64,000 bases of DNA from Alphaproteobacteria bacterium (GTDB taxonomy: Bacteria; Pseudomonadota; Alphaproteobacteria; Micropepsales; Micropepsaceae): the NCBI GenBank assembly GCA_019247845.1, contig JAFBAL010000005.1, positions 22,873 to 86,872 on the forward strand, read 5' to 3'. The notes below the pieces were generated by a model. That model had not been told where the DNA came from, did not search any database, and saw nothing but the letters and a program-made list of their open reading frames with translations. The translations under genes were made by a program, and so were the position numbers. This document shows positions 45,188 through 54,768 of the stretch, piece by piece (position 1 is the first letter of the stretch; each line of letters starts with the position of its first letter).

Positions 45188-46634
45188 CTATTGGCGGGTT
45201 GGCGATCAGATAGCGATAGCCGCCGTTGACCGACGGGCTCTCGGCCCGGACCGCCGGGTCGAAGCCCGCGGGCAGGCCGGATTGCAGCTCCGCCGTCGTC
45301 AGGCCCGTGATCCCCGTCGAGTCTCCGCTGCCGACGGCCTGCGAGCGCGCGCTCGTCGTCGTGTCCCAATAGGCGCTCGTCGCCGCGCCCGTCTGGCGGC
45401 CGATGAACCCGCCCAGCAGCGAGCCGTCGACCGCGCTTCGCGCCGTGCCGGTGGAATAACTGGTCGCGATCGTCGAGAGGATGCCGCTGAAGCCCGGATT
45501 GAAGCCCACCAGGCCGCCCACCGCGGCCGGCTTCGCTGCTTGTCCCCTCGCGTTGCCGGTCGCATAGGAATCGATGATCGTGCCGTGGATCGTGACGGGA
45601 TTGCCGGAGTTCCATCCCACAAGGCCGCCGGCATAGCTGATGGCGGTCGACGGTCCGGTCGCGAACGAGCTTTCCACCGTCCCCGAGTTTTCGCCCACCA
45701 GCCCGCCCGTCGCATAGCCGCCGGACGCGCGCACGTCCGACTGGCAATCGATCACCGTTCCGCCGTTGTATCCCACGAGGCCGCCGACCAGATTGAACGA
45801 TCCCACGTTCTCGCCTTCGCCGCGCGCGATGCCGTCGGTAAAGGCATTGCTCACGGTGCCTTCGTTCAAGCCCACCAACCCGCCGACGCTCTGCGTTCCC
45901 GCCACGACCGCTCTCTGCGTTCCGATATTGGCGAGCATGCCTTCCGGACGCACGCGCGCGAACAGCCCGACATTGGCGCTCGCCATGTCGGCGATGCTGA
46001 TGCCCAGGACGACGTGGCCGAGCCCGGTGAAGCTGCCCGCGAACGGAACCGCGATCGGCGAGGTCGGATAGACGCGGTCGTGACGCGCGTCGATGTCCTG
46101 CGCCAGCGCATAGGCGCCGGCGGGATGGGCCGTGACGGCACGCGCGAGCTTGGTGAGATTGGGCTCGAGCCGATAGCGCTTTGCGTTGATGGTCAGCACG
46201 TCGGAAGAGTTCGCGAAGGACAGGCTCGCGCCATGGAAAAAGAACAGCGCCGGTGCCGGGCCGGTGGCGAGCGAGACGGGGGCCAGGCCGTGCACGCCGA
46301 CCGGGGCGTCGAACACGATGGAGAGATGGGCCGCGAGCGTGAGCGCGGAGGCGGAGGCCCACGAGAACGGCGCCGAGACGCGGATGTCGTTCGCCTCCAC
46401 GCCGGAACCGGTCGTCGTCACCGTCACGGCTCCCGAAGCCAGCATCGCGGTCAGATCGCCGGCGTTGAGAACGGCGTCGGATGCGGTCGGCGAGCAGACG
46501 CCGCCCGAGCAGGACATGTTCTGCGTCGGGTCGGCGGAGATCTCGACCGCGGCCGGGGCGCCGGTCGCGGCAAGGCAGGCCAACAGCGCCCAGACCAGCG
46601 GCGTCAAAGACGCGCCATGCTTTGAATGTTTCAT
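45135..46634 (-). CDS. GLUG-repeat secreted protein
   Basis: This 499-residue protein has a signal peptide (SLTPLVWALLACLAATGAPA). An N-terminal region recalls haemagglutination-domain beta helices (SDAVLNAGDLTAMLASG), and a run of GLUG motifs follows (VGGLVGLNEGTV, VGGLVGYNGGTV, TGGLVGENSGTV, AGGLVGWNSG, VGGLVGFNPG, LGGFIGRQTG). Such repeats form surface beta-structures in adhesins. ATG 46634 begins the signal peptide. The last 17 codons (KRRRPGTARSGASGPR) lie over the P450 3' end and look like read-through, so the original stop may have been lost. Confidence 0.8.
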   Translation of the reverse strand: MKHSKHGASLTPLVWALLACLAATGAPAAVEISADPTQNMSCSGGVCSPTASDAVLNAGDLTAMLASGAVTVTTTGSGVEANDIRVSAPFSWASASALTLAAHLSIVFDAPVGVHGLAPVSLATGPAPALFFFHGASLSFANSSDVLTINAKRYRLEPNLTKLARAVTAHPAGAYALAQDIDARHDRVYPTSPIAVPFAGSFTGLGHVVLGISIADMASANVGLFARVRPEGMLANIGTQRAVVAGTQSVGGLVGLNEGTVSNAFTDGIARGEGENVGSFNLVGGLVGYNGGTVIDCQSDVRASGGYATGGLVGENSGTVESSFATGPSTAISYAGGLVGWNSGNPVTIHGTIIDSYATGNARGQAAKPAAVGGLVGFNPGFSGILSTIATSYSTGTARSAVDGSLLGGFIGRQTGAATSAYWDTTTSARSQAVGSGDSTGITGLTTAELQSGLPAGFDPAVRAESPSVNGGYRYLIANPPIAKRRRPGTARSGASGPR

Positions 46635-46750
46635 CGTGTCGCTCCCCTGAACGGCCGAACATATCAGGTCGGACCGGGACGGCCATCGGGGATGACAGCT
46701 TTGCCGGATATTGGCACTCTTTGGCCATCGACATTGAAACGGAGACCGGC

Positions 46751-47986
46751 ATGGCCATCGACTTCGAGATTCCCGAAGACGCAAAGCAGATCCGCGCGCG
46801 CGTGCGCCAATGGGTGCAGGACGAATGCATCCCGGCCGAGAAGCGGCTGAAGGACAAGGAGAGCTACAAGCAGGTGCTCGCCGAGCTGCGCGCCAAGGGG
46901 CGGGCTCAAGGCCTGTGGTGCCCCTTCATCCCCAAGGAGCATGGCGGCATGGGGCTGGGGCCGCTCGCCAATGCGCTGGTGCAGATGGAGCTCGGCCAGA
47001 GCCATCTGGGCGCCCTGTCGATGAACTCCCAAGGGCCCGACGACGCGACGATGCTCACGCTTCTCGCGCACGGCACCGACCATCAGAAAGAGAAGTTCTT
47101 GAAGCCCCTGCTCAACGGCGAGAAGCGCATCTGCTACTCGATGACCGAGAAGGCGGCGGGCGCCGACGCGACCGGCATGCAGACCCGCGCCGAGAAGAAG
47201 GGCAACAGCGCCTATGTGCTGAACGGCGAGAAGTGGTTCTCGTCCGCCGCCAGCGCCGCCGACATCGCGCTGGTGATGGCCAAGACCAATCCCGACGCGC
47301 CCCGCCACCAGCAGTTCTCGACCTTCATCGTCGAGCTGCCCAATCCCGGCTACCGCATCATCCGCGACATCAAGACCATGGCTGTCGAGGGAGCGCTGTC
47401 GCACATCATGGGCGGCGGCCACAGCGAGATCGAGATCAAGGACCTCGAGGTCCCGGCCGAGAACATCCTGGGCGGCGAGGGACAGGGCTTCAACATGGGC
47501 CAGCATCGCCTGGCTTACGGGCGGCTGCGCCACGGCATGCACAACGTCGCGATGGCGCAGCGCGCGCTCGACATGGCGACCAAGCAGGTGACGTCACGCT
47601 CGACCTTCGGCAAGAAATTGTCCGAGCGGCAAGGCGTGCAGTTCATGCTCGCCGATTGCGCCAGCGAGCTCTACATGGCGCGGCTGATGCTGCTGCACAT
47701 CGCCTACAAGGCGGAGCGCGGCCTCGACCTGCGCCAGGAGAACGGCATCGCCAAGGTGTTCCTGGCGCATATGGTGCACAAGGTCGTCGACACCGCGATC
47801 CAGCTGCACGGCGCGCTGGGCTACAGCCAGGATACGCCGCTGGCCAGCTGGTACACGCATATCCGCTCGCAGCGCCTTGTCGACGGCCCGGACGAGGTCC
47901 ATCGCTGGACCACGGGCCGCAACGTGATCAAGGCGTACGAGAAGTACGGCACGACCGCGAGCGCGGCGGGCGGGGATTTGCTCTAA
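46751..47986 (+). CDS. Acyl-CoA dehydrogenase
   Basis: The 411-residue FAD enzyme starts at ATG 46751 with SD GGAG 6 nt upstream. ACAD segments are ICYSMTEKAAGADATGM (flavin and substrate binding), GEKWFSSAASAADIALVM, RSTFGKKLSERQGVQFMLAD, and the C-terminal QLHGALGYSQDTPLASWYTHIRSQRLVDGPDEVHRWTTGR. It resembles the ACAD10/11-type long-chain group. It introduces a trans-2,3 double bond in acyl-CoA and passes electrons to ETF. It stands alone; no thiolase or hydratase is adjacent. Confidence 0.92.
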   Translation: MAIDFEIPEDAKQIRARVRQWVQDECIPAEKRLKDKESYKQVLAELRAKGRAQGLWCPFIPKEHGGMGLGPLANALVQMELGQSHLGALSMNSQGPDDATMLTLLAHGTDHQKEKFLKPLLNGEKRICYSMTEKAAGADATGMQTRAEKKGNSAYVLNGEKWFSSAASAADIALVMAKTNPDAPRHQQFSTFIVELPNPGYRIIRDIKTMAVEGALSHIMGGGHSEIEIKDLEVPAENILGGEGQGFNMGQHRLAYGRLRHGMHNVAMAQRALDMATKQVTSRSTFGKKLSERQGVQFMLADCASELYMARLMLLHIAYKAERGLDLRQENGIAKVFLAHMVHKVVDTAIQLHGALGYSQDTPLASWYTHIRSQRLVDGPDEVHRWTTGRNVIKAYEKYGTTASAAGGDLL

Positions 47987-47988
47987 CA

Positions 47989-48048
47989 ACCTCCCTTGTG
48001 GGGAGGTCGGAGAATTTGAGCGCAGCGAAAAATCCTCCGGGTGGGGGT
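47989..48048. repeat. Palindromic intergenic repeat, family D
   Basis: ACCTCCC (47989-47995) pairs with 48001-48007 around TTGTG. A second imperfect hairpin (GGAGAATTT...AAATCCTCC, 48008-48037) and a GGGTGGGGG end follow. From memory, this general pattern (CTCCCnnGTGGGGAGG...GGGTGGGGG) is widespread between genes of alphaproteobacteria. It fills the gap between convergent genes. Confidence 0.6.
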
Positions 48049-48057
48049 CGTGCTCCC

Positions 48058-50088
48058 TCACCAGATCTTCACGCGCTTCCCAGGCTCGACGTACAGCTTC
48101 TCGCCCGGCTTGACGGCGAAGGCCGCGTACCAGGTGTCGACGTTGCGCACGACGCCGTTGACGCGGAACTGGCGCGGGCTGTGCGGGTCGCTGACCACCT
48201 GCTTGCGCACGAAGTCGTCGGTGACCTTGCCGCGCCAGGCCTGCGCCCAGCCGAGCAGCACGCGCTGGTCGCCGGTGAGCCCATCGATCACCGGCGCCGG
48301 CTTGCCGCCGAGCGAGGCATGATAGGCGTCGAGCGCGACGGTCAGGCCGCCCAGATCGGCGATGTTCTCGCCCATCGTCAGGTCGCCGTTCACATGCACG
48401 CCGGGGAGCGGCTGGAACTGCGAGTACTGCGCGCCCAGCATCCTGGCGCGCGCCTCGAACTTGGCCGCGTCCTCCTTCGTCCACCAGTCGCGCAAGTTGC
48501 CGGCGGCGTCGATCTTGCGGCCCTGGTCGTCGAAGCCGTGGGTGATCTCGTGTCCGATCACGCCGCCGATGGCGCCGTAGTTGATCGCGGGGTCGGCCTC
48601 GGCGTCGAACATCGGCGCCTGAAGGATGCCGGCCGGAAACACGATGTCGCGCAGGTTGCCGTTATAGGCATCGTTGGTCTGCGGCGTCATTCCCCAATCG
48701 CTGCGGTCGACCGGTCCGAACAGCCGCCCCGAATAGAACGCCCAGTCGGCCGCGCCGGCGCGGCGCACGTTGCCCAGCAGGTCGTCGCCGACGATCAGCC
48801 CCGAATAGTCGCGCGCGTGATCGGGATAGCCGACCTTGATCGAATAGGTGTCGAGCTTCTTGAGCGCCTCGACGCGCGTCTTGTCGCTCATCCAGTCGAG
48901 ATGCTGGATGCGCACGCGATAGGCGGCCTTGAGGTTGGCGACGAGCGCCTCGATCTTGGCTTTGGACGCGGGCGGGAAATACTTCGCGGCATAGAGCTGG
49001 CCGACGCCGAAGCCCATCGTGCCATAGCTGCCGAAACGGTCGCCGACCAGGAAGTCGCTTCCCGACACCGCCAGCACGCCGCGCTTCCAACGCACCTTCT
49101 GCGCCTTCTGGCCCGACAGCGTCTTGTCGTGCATCTCGAACCAGGCATCGGCGAAGGGCTTGGACAGATAGGGCGCGGCGTTGTCGGCGATGCGGAACGC
49201 CTGCCAGGCCTGAAGGGTCCCGACCGGCGTCGCCGCATAGATCGCGGCGAGCTTGGGGAAGGCGCTCTTCTCGCCCACGATGACGCGCGTCGCCTTGGAC
49301 AGACCGGCGCCGGCGAGCATCTCCTTCCACGCGAAGCCCGCCGCGAGCTTGGGCAGGTCGGCGACGTCGGTCGGGTTATAGACCTTCAGCGGATCGCGCT
49401 GCTCGGCCTTGCTCCAGCTCGCTTGCGCGACCTTGGTCTCGAAATCGACGACGGCCTTGGCGTCGCCCTGCCAACCGGCGAGCTTGAGCAACTGCGCGAC
49501 ATAGGCCTGGTACTTCGCCTTCTGGTCCTTGAACTCGGGCTTCAGATAATAGTCGCGGTCGGGAAGGCCCAAGCCCGACTGTCCGACATAGACGACGTAG
49601 TGCTTGGGGTCCTTGAGGTCGACGTCGACGAAGAAGCCGAACAGCGAGGCCTCGAGGTCGGCATTGCTGCGGCCCATCAGCCCGGCCAGCGCCTCGCGCG
49701 TCTTGGCATTGCGCAGGTCCGCCAGCAGCGGCGCGAGCGGCTTGGCGCCGGCGGCCTCGACCCGCGCCTCGTCCATGAACGAGCGGTAGAAGCGGCCGGC
49801 CTTGCCTTCCAGCGTGTCGGGCTCCTTGTCCTTGGCCGCTTCCAAGATGTCGTGGATGCGCGCCTCGGCGCGATCGGTCATCTGCAGGCGGAACGAGACC
49901 GCGGGCTTGTCGGCGGGAATTTGTGCGTGATCGAGCCAGGTGCCGTTGGCATAGCGGAAGAAGTCGTCGCCGGGCTTGGTCGCCTTGTCCATGCCCGCCT
50001 GGTCGTAGCCCCACTTGCCGTATTGCGGCGCCGCGAGCGCCGCCGTCGTCGCGAGCAGCGCCGCGACGAGAATCTGAACCTTCTTCAT
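48058..50088 (-). CDS. M13-family (neprilysin-like) zinc metallopeptidase, copy 1
   Basis: The 676-residue secreted endopeptidase has a signal peptide (MKKVQILVAALLATTAALA). An N-terminal M13 domain begins with PGDDFFRYANGTWL, and the catalytic domain has HEITH at about 513-517 (GHEITHGFDDQG) and ENIAD at about 573, whose Glu is the third zinc ligand. The C-terminus RNVDTWYAAFAVKPGEKLYV and terminal W are family hallmarks. ATG 50088 is used, with SD GGGGGAAG. It cleaves oligopeptides. A paralogue lies at 54769 beyond the RND genes. Confidence 0.94.
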   Translation of the reverse strand: MKKVQILVAALLATTAALAAPQYGKWGYDQAGMDKATKPGDDFFRYANGTWLDHAQIPADKPAVSFRLQMTDRAEARIHDILEAAKDKEPDTLEGKAGRFYRSFMDEARVEAAGAKPLAPLLADLRNAKTREALAGLMGRSNADLEASLFGFFVDVDLKDPKHYVVYVGQSGLGLPDRDYYLKPEFKDQKAKYQAYVAQLLKLAGWQGDAKAVVDFETKVAQASWSKAEQRDPLKVYNPTDVADLPKLAAGFAWKEMLAGAGLSKATRVIVGEKSAFPKLAAIYAATPVGTLQAWQAFRIADNAAPYLSKPFADAWFEMHDKTLSGQKAQKVRWKRGVLAVSGSDFLVGDRFGSYGTMGFGVGQLYAAKYFPPASKAKIEALVANLKAAYRVRIQHLDWMSDKTRVEALKKLDTYSIKVGYPDHARDYSGLIVGDDLLGNVRRAGAADWAFYSGRLFGPVDRSDWGMTPQTNDAYNGNLRDIVFPAGILQAPMFDAEADPAINYGAIGGVIGHEITHGFDDQGRKIDAAGNLRDWWTKEDAAKFEARARMLGAQYSQFQPLPGVHVNGDLTMGENIADLGGLTVALDAYHASLGGKPAPVIDGLTGDQRVLLGWAQAWRGKVTDDFVRKQVVSDPHSPRQFRVNGVVRNVDTWYAAFAVKPGEKLYVEPGKRVKIW

Positions 50089-50109
50089 TGTCTTCCCCCT
50101 TGCCAAATT

Positions 50110-50174
50110 CACCATGGCCGGGCTTGACCCGGCCAACCAGCCGCTGGATGGCCGCCTCGAGGGCGGCCATGGTG
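50110..50174. repeat. Palindromic intergenic repeat, family C
   Basis: Outer arms CACCATGGCC (50110-50119) and GGCCATGGTG (50165-50174) enclose two hairpins, GGCCGGG-CTTGA-CCCGGCC and GGCCGCC-TCGA-GGGCGGCC. The GGCTTGACCCGGCCA word is common in intergenic palindromes of alphaproteobacteria (from memory). Confidence 0.7.
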
Positions 50175-50182
50175 AGGAATCG

Positions 50183-51280
50183 TTATGCTTTCACCGCGCG
50201 GACCTTCTGTCCGGCCTCGAGCCGTTCCGCGCCGCGCACGATGACGCGTTCCCCGGCAGACACAAGCCCCTTGACCTCGACCAGCGGGCCTTCCTCGGCG
50301 CCGGTCTCGACCGCGACGCGCTGGGCCTGGTCCTTTTTGTCCACCTTGAAGACGTAGGTGTTCTCCTCGCGCAGGACGAGTGCGTCGCGCGGCACGGCCA
50401 GCACGTCGTGCGGCGCGGCCGAGGGCAGGAACACCTTGGCGGCGTCGCCGACCAGGCCTGCGCCCGCCGGCAGCGCGATGCGCACCTCGATGGTGCGGCT
50501 GGCGACGTCGCCCACCGGCACGATGGCGCGGATGGTGCCGGTCACCGGCTTGTTCTGGAGGATGACGGTCAACACACTGCCCTCCTTGACGTAGTGGGCC
50601 GCGTCGATCGGCGACTGCACGCTCACCTCCAGCGACGCGGTGTCGACCAGGCGCACCACCGCCTTGCCCGGCGTCGCGTATTCGCCGGCATTGATCAGCC
50701 GCGCCACGACGCGGCCCGCGAAGGGCGCGCGGATGTCGCTGTGGGCGAACTGGTATTCGCTGCGCTTCAGGCTCGCCTGGGCCTGGGCGAGCGCCGCGGT
50801 ATCCATGTCCTTGGTCGAGCTCGCCTGGTCGCGCGTCGATTTGGCGATGGCGTTCTGGTTGAACAGGTTGTCCATGCGCGCCGCCTGGCTGGTGTCGTAG
50901 CGCAGCTGCGCCGAAAGCCGCGTCGCATTGGCCTTGTCGGACTGGAGTTGCAGGCTCGCGAGCTTGCCGTCGATGCGCGCGACCACGTCGCCCGCCTTCA
51001 CCACCGTGCCGACCTCGGCGACCCAGGCGATGCGGCCCTCGACCTCGCTGGCGAGCTGCGAGTCGTTGCGCGACATCACCGTGCCGGGCAGCGCGATCTT
51101 GGGCGCCATCTTGACCATCCTGGCCGACATCACGCCGACCGAGGGTGGAGGCGGCGCTGCCGGCGGCGCCTGGTCGGCGACGGCTTGCGGCGAACGCGTG
51201 GTGAGCGCCGCGACGAGCGCCAGGGCCGTCAGCCCGATGGCGGCGAGAGAAGCGTGGCCCAGCTTTGGCACTTTCATCAT
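50183..51280 (-). CDS. RND efflux periplasmic adaptor (membrane fusion protein)
   Basis: The 365-residue adaptor has an N-terminal anchor (LGHASLAAIGLTALALVAAL), a lipoyl-like half-motif (SEVEGRIAWVAEVGTVVKAGDVVARID), a helical hairpin (SLQLQSDKANATRLSAQL...AALAQAQASLKRSEYQFAHSDIRAPFAGRVV) and beta-barrel and membrane-proximal domains. It links the inner-membrane RND pump, encoded 37 bp upstream on the same strand's transcript order, to an outer-membrane channel not seen here. The usual gene order is adaptor first; here the pump gene is transcribed first only if both share the promoter upstream of 54410. The adaptor's own SD (AAGGA) is good. Confidence 0.9.
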   Translation of the reverse strand: MMKVPKLGHASLAAIGLTALALVAALTTRSPQAVADQAPPAAPPPPSVGVMSARMVKMAPKIALPGTVMSRNDSQLASEVEGRIAWVAEVGTVVKAGDVVARIDGKLASLQLQSDKANATRLSAQLRYDTSQAARMDNLFNQNAIAKSTRDQASSTKDMDTAALAQAQASLKRSEYQFAHSDIRAPFAGRVVARLINAGEYATPGKAVVRLVDTASLEVSVQSPIDAAHYVKEGSVLTVILQNKPVTGTIRAIVPVGDVASRTIEVRIALPAGAGLVGDAAKVFLPSAAPHDVLAVPRDALVLREENTYVFKVDKKDQAQRVAVETGAEEGPLVEVKGLVSAGERVIVRGAERLEAGQKVRAVKA

Positions 51281-51317
51281 GCCGTTTCCTTTGTCGGGGT
51301 GAAGGAGGCGCGCATCG

Positions 51318-54300
51318 TCATGCCGCTTCCTTCATCGGGGTGAGGGGCGCCTGCAGCGCCAGGTCCTTCTTCTCGCCCAGCCGCAGCATCGCGGGCATGA
51401 GCACGAGCGTGAACACATGGCTGACCAGGCAGCCGCCGACGATGACGGCGCCGAGACCGCGATAGATCTCGGTGCCCGGTCCGGGGATCAGGACCAGCGG
51501 CAGCATGCCGAAGATCGCGGTCAAGGTGCTGGAGAAGATCGGGCGCAGCCGCGTCTCCAGGCTCGAACGCACCGCGTCGACGCGGCTCATGCCTTCGGCT
51601 TCCGCCTGGCGCGTGCGCGCGACCAAAAGGATCGTGTTGTTCACCACCAGACCGAGAACGATGATGAAGCCGATCATGGTGAGCAGGTCGAGCGGTTGGA
51701 AGACGAAGAGGCCGAGCAGCCTCAAGGCCGCCATGCCGCCCACGGTTCCCAAGGGCAGGGCGATGGTCGCGATCGCCGCGTCCCACACCGACTTGAACAG
51801 CGCCGCCATGATCAGGAACAGCAGCAGCACCGCGAGCGCGAAGTTCTTGCCCATGTTCCACAGCGCGTTGTCGAGATGGTTCGCCGCCGCGCCATAGGTG
51901 ACGGTGCCGTCGGCGGGCAGCAGCTTCTTGATCTCGGGCTCGACGTCGCGCTTGACGATGGCCATCGCGTCCTGCAGCGCCATGCCGCGCGGCGGCTGGA
52001 GGAACAGCGCGAAGGTGCGCCGGCGGTCCAACCGATAGGTGCCGCTCGGCGCCAGGGTCTTCTGCATGTCGACGAGGTGGCCGAACGAGACCACGCCGCC
52101 GTTCGGCGTCGCCACGGGGGCGGCGCCGATCTGCTCGGGCGAGGTCATGGTCTTGGATTTGAGGATGAGGAACAGCTGGCGCTCGCCGTCGTAACGCTGG
52201 CCGACGTAGGAGCCTTCGCCGAGCGATTGCAGCACCGTGCCGACATCGTTGCGCGTCCAGCCGACCTCGGCGATGGAGCGGTCGTCGGGGACGAGCTTGA
52301 GCTGCGGCTGGTCGTAGTCCAGCGTCGGGTTGGTGTTGACCACGCCTTCGGGGAACTTCTGGGTGAGCAGCGCGAAGCCCTTGCGCGCGGCGGCGCGCAT
52401 GGCCTCGGCGTCGTTGGACTGGATGTTGATCGAAACGCCGCCGCCCGCATCGAAGCCGCCGAACAGCGATCCCATCTGCGCGAAGGCTTGCGCGTCTGGA
52501 AGGTCTTTCAGGATCTCGCCGCGCACGATCTTCTCGAGCTTTGGGAAATCCTCGTCGTTCGGCACGCGCACCGCCATGTCCATGCCGCCGGGCCCGCCGA
52601 GCTGGACGTAGTAGTTGAGCAGCTTGGGCTGCTTCTCGCCGGTGAGATAGGGATGCAGCCGCTTGATGATCGGCTGGGCGATGGTCTTGTCGGCGACGTC
52701 GACGGTGGCGCTCGCGGGCAGCTGGATGAAGCCGTCGATCGCGGCGCGCTTGACCTGCGGCAGGTATTGAAGCGAGGGCATCAAGAGCCAGGTGCCCACC
52801 AGCGAACCCGCGATCAGCCCGCCGATCCACCACCAGCGCTTCCTGGACGTGTCGGTGAGGGTCATGATGACGTCGGTGATGCGCCGCCAGGTGCCGGCCA
52901 GGTCGGCGACCTTGGGCCGCGTCTTCAGGAACAGCATCGAGGTCACGGGCACCACCGTCACCGCCACGATCAGCGACACGAAAACGGCGAAGGCGATGGT
53001 CAGCGACAGGTCGGCGAAGAGCTGGCCCTCGACGTCTTTCAGGAAGATCACCGGCAGGAAGATCGCGACGTTGGTCAAGGTCGAGGCGAGGAGTGCGCCC
53101 CACACCTGGTCGGTGCCGGTCTTGGCGGCCTCGCGCCCGGGCATGCCGCGCTCTCGTAGCCGAAGTATGTTCTCGAAGGCGACGATGGCGGCGTCGAGCA
53201 CGATGCCGGTCGCGAACGCCAGGCCCGCCAGCGAGACGACGTTCAAGGTGCGGCCCGCAAGGTTCAGCAGGACCACGGTCGCCATCAGGCAGATCGGGAT
53301 CGCGGTCGCGATGATGAGCGTGCCGCGCCACTCGCGCATGAAGAACCACAAGACGCCGACCGCGAGCAGGATGCCGAGCACCAGGTCGGAGGTCACCATC
53401 CCCATCGCCTGGTTGATGAAGTGCGACGGGTCGAAGGAGTATTGCAGCTTGACGCCCTGTTCCTTGGCGACGCTGTCGTTGATCTTGGCAAGCTCCGCCT
53501 TCACCGCGTTGACGGTGGCGAGCACGTTGGCGCCCGACGCCCGGAATACCTGCATGCCGATGGCGGGATTGCCGTTCTGATAGGCGAAGCCGAAGCTCTT
53601 GCTGCGTCCGACATGGACGTCGGCGATGTCGCCCAGATGCACGGGCTTGCCGTCGCGCCATTCCAGGATGAGGTTCTTGAGCTGGTCGACGGAATAGCGG
53701 CCGCGGAACTCGAGCCCGTATTGCCTCCGCCCGACGTCGATGGTGCCGCCCGAGACGTCCTCGGCGCCGCTGATCTGCTGCGCCATCTTGGGGATCTGCA
53801 CGCCCAGCTGCGCCGCGCGCATCGGATCGAAGACGATGTCGATCTCGTCGGTGCCGCCGCGGGCGTTGATCTGCGCCGAGCCTACGCCGGGCACGGCTTC
53901 CAGGCGCGGGATCACCACGTCCTTCAGCCACTGGGTATAGGAGTTCACGTCGCGCGAATTGCCTGGCAGCTTCTGCATGAAGACGTAGAGCAGCAGCGCG
54001 TTGGCGTCCTGGGTGCTGGCGAGCTGGACGAAGGGCTTCTGCGCGTCGGCCGGCAGCGGCGGCAGCCGGTTGAGCCGGCCGATGACGTCGACCAGCGTGC
54101 TCTTCATGTCGGTGCCGAGCGCGAAGGTCAGCTGGATGTATCCGCCGCCGCCGTTGGCGAAGCCGTCCATCTCCTGCAGGCCCGGCAGGCCCTGGAGGAC
54201 TTCTTCCTCAGGTTGGACGAGCTGGCTTTCAACCTCGCGCGGCGTCTCGGCGCGCCAGTCGGTCTCGATGCCGATCTGCGGCCGGTCGATGTCGGGGAAC

Positions 54301-54410
54301 AATTGGACCGGCAGCGCGAAGATCGCGAAGACGCCGAACAGGATCGTCACCGCGACGCCCACGGCGATCGCGGCCGGACTCTTCAGCCCGGCTTCAGTCA
54401 GCGCACGCAT
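51318..54410 (-). CDS. RND-family efflux transporter (AcrB-like)
   Basis: The 1030-residue inner-membrane proton antiporter has two repeats of six helices with two large periplasmic loops. It starts MRALTEAGLKSPAAIAVGVAV and carries the family segments LPVQLFPDIDRPQIGIET, the TM4 motif GIVLDAAIVAFENI and the second-half motif GFIIVLGLVVNNTILLV. AcrB has two adjacent Asp in TM4 (DD); here the second is Ala, and the TM10 Lys is Asn. The proton relay therefore differs from AcrB, as in several RND subfamilies. It forms an operon with the adaptor at 50183. Substrates are unknown. Confidence 0.92.
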   Translation of the reverse strand: MRALTEAGLKSPAAIAVGVAVTILFGVFAIFALPVQLFPDIDRPQIGIETDWRAETPREVESQLVQPEEEVLQGLPGLQEMDGFANGGGGYIQLTFALGTDMKSTLVDVIGRLNRLPPLPADAQKPFVQLASTQDANALLLYVFMQKLPGNSRDVNSYTQWLKDVVIPRLEAVPGVGSAQINARGGTDEIDIVFDPMRAAQLGVQIPKMAQQISGAEDVSGGTIDVGRRQYGLEFRGRYSVDQLKNLILEWRDGKPVHLGDIADVHVGRSKSFGFAYQNGNPAIGMQVFRASGANVLATVNAVKAELAKINDSVAKEQGVKLQYSFDPSHFINQAMGMVTSDLVLGILLAVGVLWFFMREWRGTLIIATAIPICLMATVVLLNLAGRTLNVVSLAGLAFATGIVLDAAIVAFENILRLRERGMPGREAAKTGTDQVWGALLASTLTNVAIFLPVIFLKDVEGQLFADLSLTIAFAVFVSLIVAVTVVPVTSMLFLKTRPKVADLAGTWRRITDVIMTLTDTSRKRWWWIGGLIAGSLVGTWLLMPSLQYLPQVKRAAIDGFIQLPASATVDVADKTIAQPIIKRLHPYLTGEKQPKLLNYYVQLGGPGGMDMAVRVPNDEDFPKLEKIVRGEILKDLPDAQAFAQMGSLFGGFDAGGGVSINIQSNDAEAMRAAARKGFALLTQKFPEGVVNTNPTLDYDQPQLKLVPDDRSIAEVGWTRNDVGTVLQSLGEGSYVGQRYDGERQLFLILKSKTMTSPEQIGAAPVATPNGGVVSFGHLVDMQKTLAPSGTYRLDRRRTFALFLQPPRGMALQDAMAIVKRDVEPEIKKLLPADGTVTYGAAANHLDNALWNMGKNFALAVLLLFLIMAALFKSVWDAAIATIALPLGTVGGMAALRLLGLFVFQPLDLLTMIGFIIVLGLVVNNTILLVARTRQAEAEGMSRVDAVRSSLETRLRPIFSSTLTAIFGMLPLVLIPGPGTEIYRGLGAVIVGGCLVSHVFTLVLMPAMLRLGEKKDLALQAPLTPMKEAA

Positions 54411-54570
54411 GGCTCCCTCCCTGTGGCGCTCGACAAAGATTGTGACGCGTCGTGTCCGAAAGAAGGCGGCCGCGGCTCACTTGTCCGTGAGAAGCCATGC
54501 GCAAATGCGGTGGCCATCACGCGCGTTGCGCGGGGCCTGTCAAATAGCGCGCGGGGTTCATGAAGAACTT

Positions 54571-54695
54571 GTCATCCCGGCGAGCAGCGCATGCGAAGCG
54601 TGCGCTGTGAGGGAAGGGGATCCAGCACTGTGGCTCGACGCGACCGCTGGATTCCCTCTCCTCGGCCCGCAATTGCGGTCCTCGCCGGGAATGAC
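54571..54695. repeat. Palindromic intergenic repeat, family A, copy 2
   Basis: GTCATCCCGGCGAG at 54571 onward and CTCGCCGGGAATGAC ending at 54695 form the outer arms. The interior GGGATCCAGC and GCTGGATTCCC arms also pair. It lies in the 358-bp gap between the divergent RND and second M13 genes. Apart from this repeat, the gap shows no gene; the promoters of both neighbours must be here. Confidence 0.8.
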
Positions 54696-54768
54696 AGTTA
54701 ATCACGCCGTTGTTTTTTGCGCGGGCGCCGCGAGCCTGTAAGGTCCCGGCGCCGAACCGAGGAACCCC

